Below, one piece after another: positions 5,013 through 6,494 of a stretch of 6,494 bases of DNA; within the stretch, counting starts at the first letter, position 1; every line of letters starts with the position of its first letter. The DNA is taken from the NCBI GenBank assembly GCA_002432555.1, contig DJFO01000112.1, forward strand, positions 6,030 through 12,523, in the 5' to 3' direction. The stretch comes from Marinagarivorans sp. UBA5870. Lineage in GTDB: Bacteria; Pseudomonadota; Gammaproteobacteria; Pseudomonadales; Cellvibrionaceae. Below the pieces are notes generated by a model. That model was not told where the DNA came from, did no database searches, and saw only the letters and a list, made by a program, of their open reading frames with translations. Position numbers and translations under genes: made by a program.

Positions 5013-5926
5013 TATCAGAAATCGAAAACATCATCTCTAGGGCGCATATTGATACAGTCCATCCCGGATCCATCGCATGGCCTGAGGACTTTGACAACGA
5101 GGAGATGGACTTCCTTTCGTGTATGGCATTTGGCGAACCAGGGCATCATCACAAAGCCGTTCCCTATGTCGTGAAGGAACTGTCCCAGCTGGCAGAGATA
5201 GAAAAGCATGTCACAGGGGTTATGTCCATCATACTGTCTGAACTTCAGGCCGAACAAAACCACGAGATTAATAGCGGGCATTATCTTCACGACGCATTGT
5301 CTTGTTTTGCGGCTGAGGAGTTGCATCACGCCAATATGTTCTACAAATATGTCCGGCTGCTGGGACGGAAAGACATTAAGTATCCCGACAATCTGTATGC
5401 GCAGAGAGTAGGGCTGTATCAAGGCACGGATTCGGTTTGGGTAAAACTGGCCGCGCTTTGCTGCTCGGCCTACATAGGGGAATCCGTTATAACGGCATTT
5501 GAAAACCGATGTCGAGCAATCGATCCGGATCTAAAGCACTATTTTACTAAGTTACTCACTGTTCACGGTCTGGATGAAGCTCGCCATATCAAAATCGACC
5601 ACTTCGTTTTCGAGCGTGTTGTGCCAAATCTCACCGCTGCGGAAAAACGCCGCATGATGCAGATTACGAACGCGACGGAAGACCTCAACACCGAGCTTTC
5701 CATCCGGTTTGGGAAATACATTAAGGAGTTGTTTTCGATCGAGTATACCGAAGGAAACATAGCCCACGAGACACAAATGCAATTGACGGCTGCTTTTCGA
5801 AAACATGTATTTGGCGGCGCGGAGGTGCGCCAGGTCGATAATGAGCTCGATGAATCGGTCAAAGGATTGTTATCGAGATTCAGTCTCAAAAGCAGCGTGC
5901 ACGGTTTAACTCAAGCATCCGCATAG
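5009..5926 (+). CDS. AurF-like diiron oxygenase (putative N-oxygenase)
   Basis: This 305-residue helical protein carries a ferritin-like diiron site. Candidate ligands are E104 and H107 in AEELHHANMF (102-111), a glutamate in GESVITAFE (157-165, probably E158), and H186, E190 and H193 in VHGLDEARH (185-193). The H-x3-E-x2-H spacing is the same as in AurF (H223, E227, H230), the p-aminobenzoate N-oxygenase. This extra histidine separates the AurF family from plain ferritins and ribonucleotide reductases. The first-helix glutamate is probably E63 or E65. Known relatives oxidise amines to hydroxylamines, nitro groups or related products (AurF, CmlI, PvfB/HamC types). The substrate here is unknown. 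The start overlaps the darcynin gene by 4 nt (ATGA) and is preceded by AAGGA (4998-5002). The MFS gene follows after 12 nt. Another diiron chemistry, such as C-hydroxylation or oxidative cleavage, cannot be excluded. Confidence 0.85.
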   Translation: MISEIENIISRAHIDTVHPGSIAWPEDFDNEEMDFLSCMAFGEPGHHHKAVPYVVKELSQLAEIEKHVTGVMSIILSELQAEQNHEINSGHYLHDALSCFAAEELHHANMFYKYVRLLGRKDIKYPDNLYAQRVGLYQGTDSVWVKLAALCCSAYIGESVITAFENRCRAIDPDLKHYFTKLLTVHGLDEARHIKIDHFVFERVVPNLTAAEKRRMMQITNATEDLNTELSIRFGKYIKELFSIEYTEGNIAHETQMQLTAAFRKHVFGGAEVRQVDNELDESVKGLLSRFSLKSSVHGLTQASA

Positions 5927-5938
5927 AGGATTGTCGGT

Positions 5939-6494
5939 ATGGGCACAACCGTAGCTCCAACAAATGTTTCAACCACAAGTCGCGGGCGTAGCGCCATTAT
6001 CGGCTCAATTATTCTTTCGCTCTTTCTCGCGGCAATGGATGGCACAATCATTGGCGCGATACTTCCCCATATTGCCGCGGAGCTTAATGCACAAGATGCC
6101 TATTCATGGATTGTGACCGCGTTCGTAATCGCTTCCATTTTGTCCGGATGTGTCTCGGGAATGTTCTCGGATCGATACGGGGAACGGCGTGTGATGCTGA
6201 CGGGATTGGGGGTATTGGGAGTCGGAATGTTGGCAGGGTATGCCGCGGGTAATCTGCAGCATATGCTCTTCGCTCGCACAGTGCAGGGATTGGGAGCGGG
6301 AGTGATATTTGCGCAAGCCTACATTCTGATCGGCAAGATGTTTGATGGTAATAGTCGGGGGAAAATGCAGGGAGTATTAAGCTCCGTGTGGGGAGTCGCC
6401 GCTATAGTTGGTCCCTTAGCCGGAAGCGGAATTCACCATTTGTTCGGCTGGAGAATGCTATTTTTGCTCTACGTGCCATTGCTGGCGTGCTCCG
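5939..6494 (+). CDS. MFS drug/metabolite exporter, DHA2 (EmrB/QacA) type, 3'-truncated by window
   Basis: The first 185 codons of a major facilitator transporter run off the right edge. Hydrophobic segments occur at about 19-43, 57-76, 87-104, 109-133, 145-165 and 171-184. Helix 1 carries the MDGTIIGAILP signature (33-43) typical of drug:H+ antiporters. Motif A is G74-x3-DRYGERR (78-84), motif B is RTVQGLGAG (113-121), and the motif C region is GVAAIVGPLAG (152-162) followed by GWRMLF (170-175), as in the 14-helix DHA2 family. It should sit in the inner membrane and export a small molecule using the proton gradient. AGAGGA (5925-5930) lies 8 nt before the ATG, and the gap to the AurF-like gene is 12 nt, so it belongs to the same unit. 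Exporting the cluster product, perhaps also giving self-resistance, is the natural reading but is inference. The 3' end is missing because of the window. Confidence 0.92.
   Translation, partial: MGTTVAPTNVSTTSRGRSAIIGSIILSLFLAAMDGTIIGAILPHIAAELNAQDAYSWIVTAFVIASILSGCVSGMFSDRYGERRVMLTGLGVLGVGMLAGYAAGNLQHMLFARTVQGLGAGVIFAQAYILIGKMFDGNSRGKMQGVLSSVWGVAAIVGPLAGSGIHHLFGWRMLFLLYVPLLACS

Noticed and set aside
1..6494. CRISPR arrays, tRNA or rRNA genes, insertion sequences
   Set aside because: No regularly spaced repeats, no tRNA-like cloverleaf, and no transposase or terminal inverted repeats were seen on reading both strands.

Overview
The window looks like an accessory biosynthetic region of a Gram-negative bacterium, most likely a gammaproteobacterium such as a pseudomonad. 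The case rests on three things: an AraC-type regulator, a 'thermostable hemolysin' family protein (a mainly proteobacterial family), and tightly overlapping genes with AGGAGG-like ribosome binding sites. Base composition is near 50 % GC by eye. The regulator and the DNA before it are visibly more A-rich than the enzyme genes. I cannot name the species.

Layout: (1) Positions 1-100, minus strand, hold the first 33 codons of an unrecognised gene that leaves the window at the left edge. (2) Positions 101-880 hold no convincing gene. They contain an exact 11-base direct repeat, a small perfect dyad and a few short open frames without ribosome binding sites. (3) 881-1516 encodes a short AraC-type regulator. 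(4) From about 1605 to beyond the right edge runs one plus-strand operon-like unit of six genes: a T_hemolysin-family (GNAT-like) protein, an acyl-adenylate-forming ligase, a TauD/clavaminate-synthase-like Fe(II)/2-oxoglutarate oxygenase, a darcynin-family small protein, an AurF-like diiron oxygenase, and the N-terminal part of a DHA2-type MFS exporter. Three of the five junctions overlap (4, 8 and 4 nt) and the other two gaps are 9 and 12 nt, so co-transcription and translational coupling are very likely.

Taken together this reads as a compact gene cluster for a small, oxidised and exported metabolite. The ligase would activate a carboxylic acid as an acyl-adenylate. The GNAT-like protein is the obvious candidate for moving the acyl group to an amine or other acceptor. 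The 2-oxoglutarate enzyme would hydroxylate or desaturate, the AurF-like enzyme could N-oxygenate an amine, and the MFS protein would export the product. No carrier protein, NRPS, PKS or thioesterase is visible. I do not recognise this exact gene combination as a characterised pathway. The product and the order of steps are inference; the family assignments come from motifs in the sequence.
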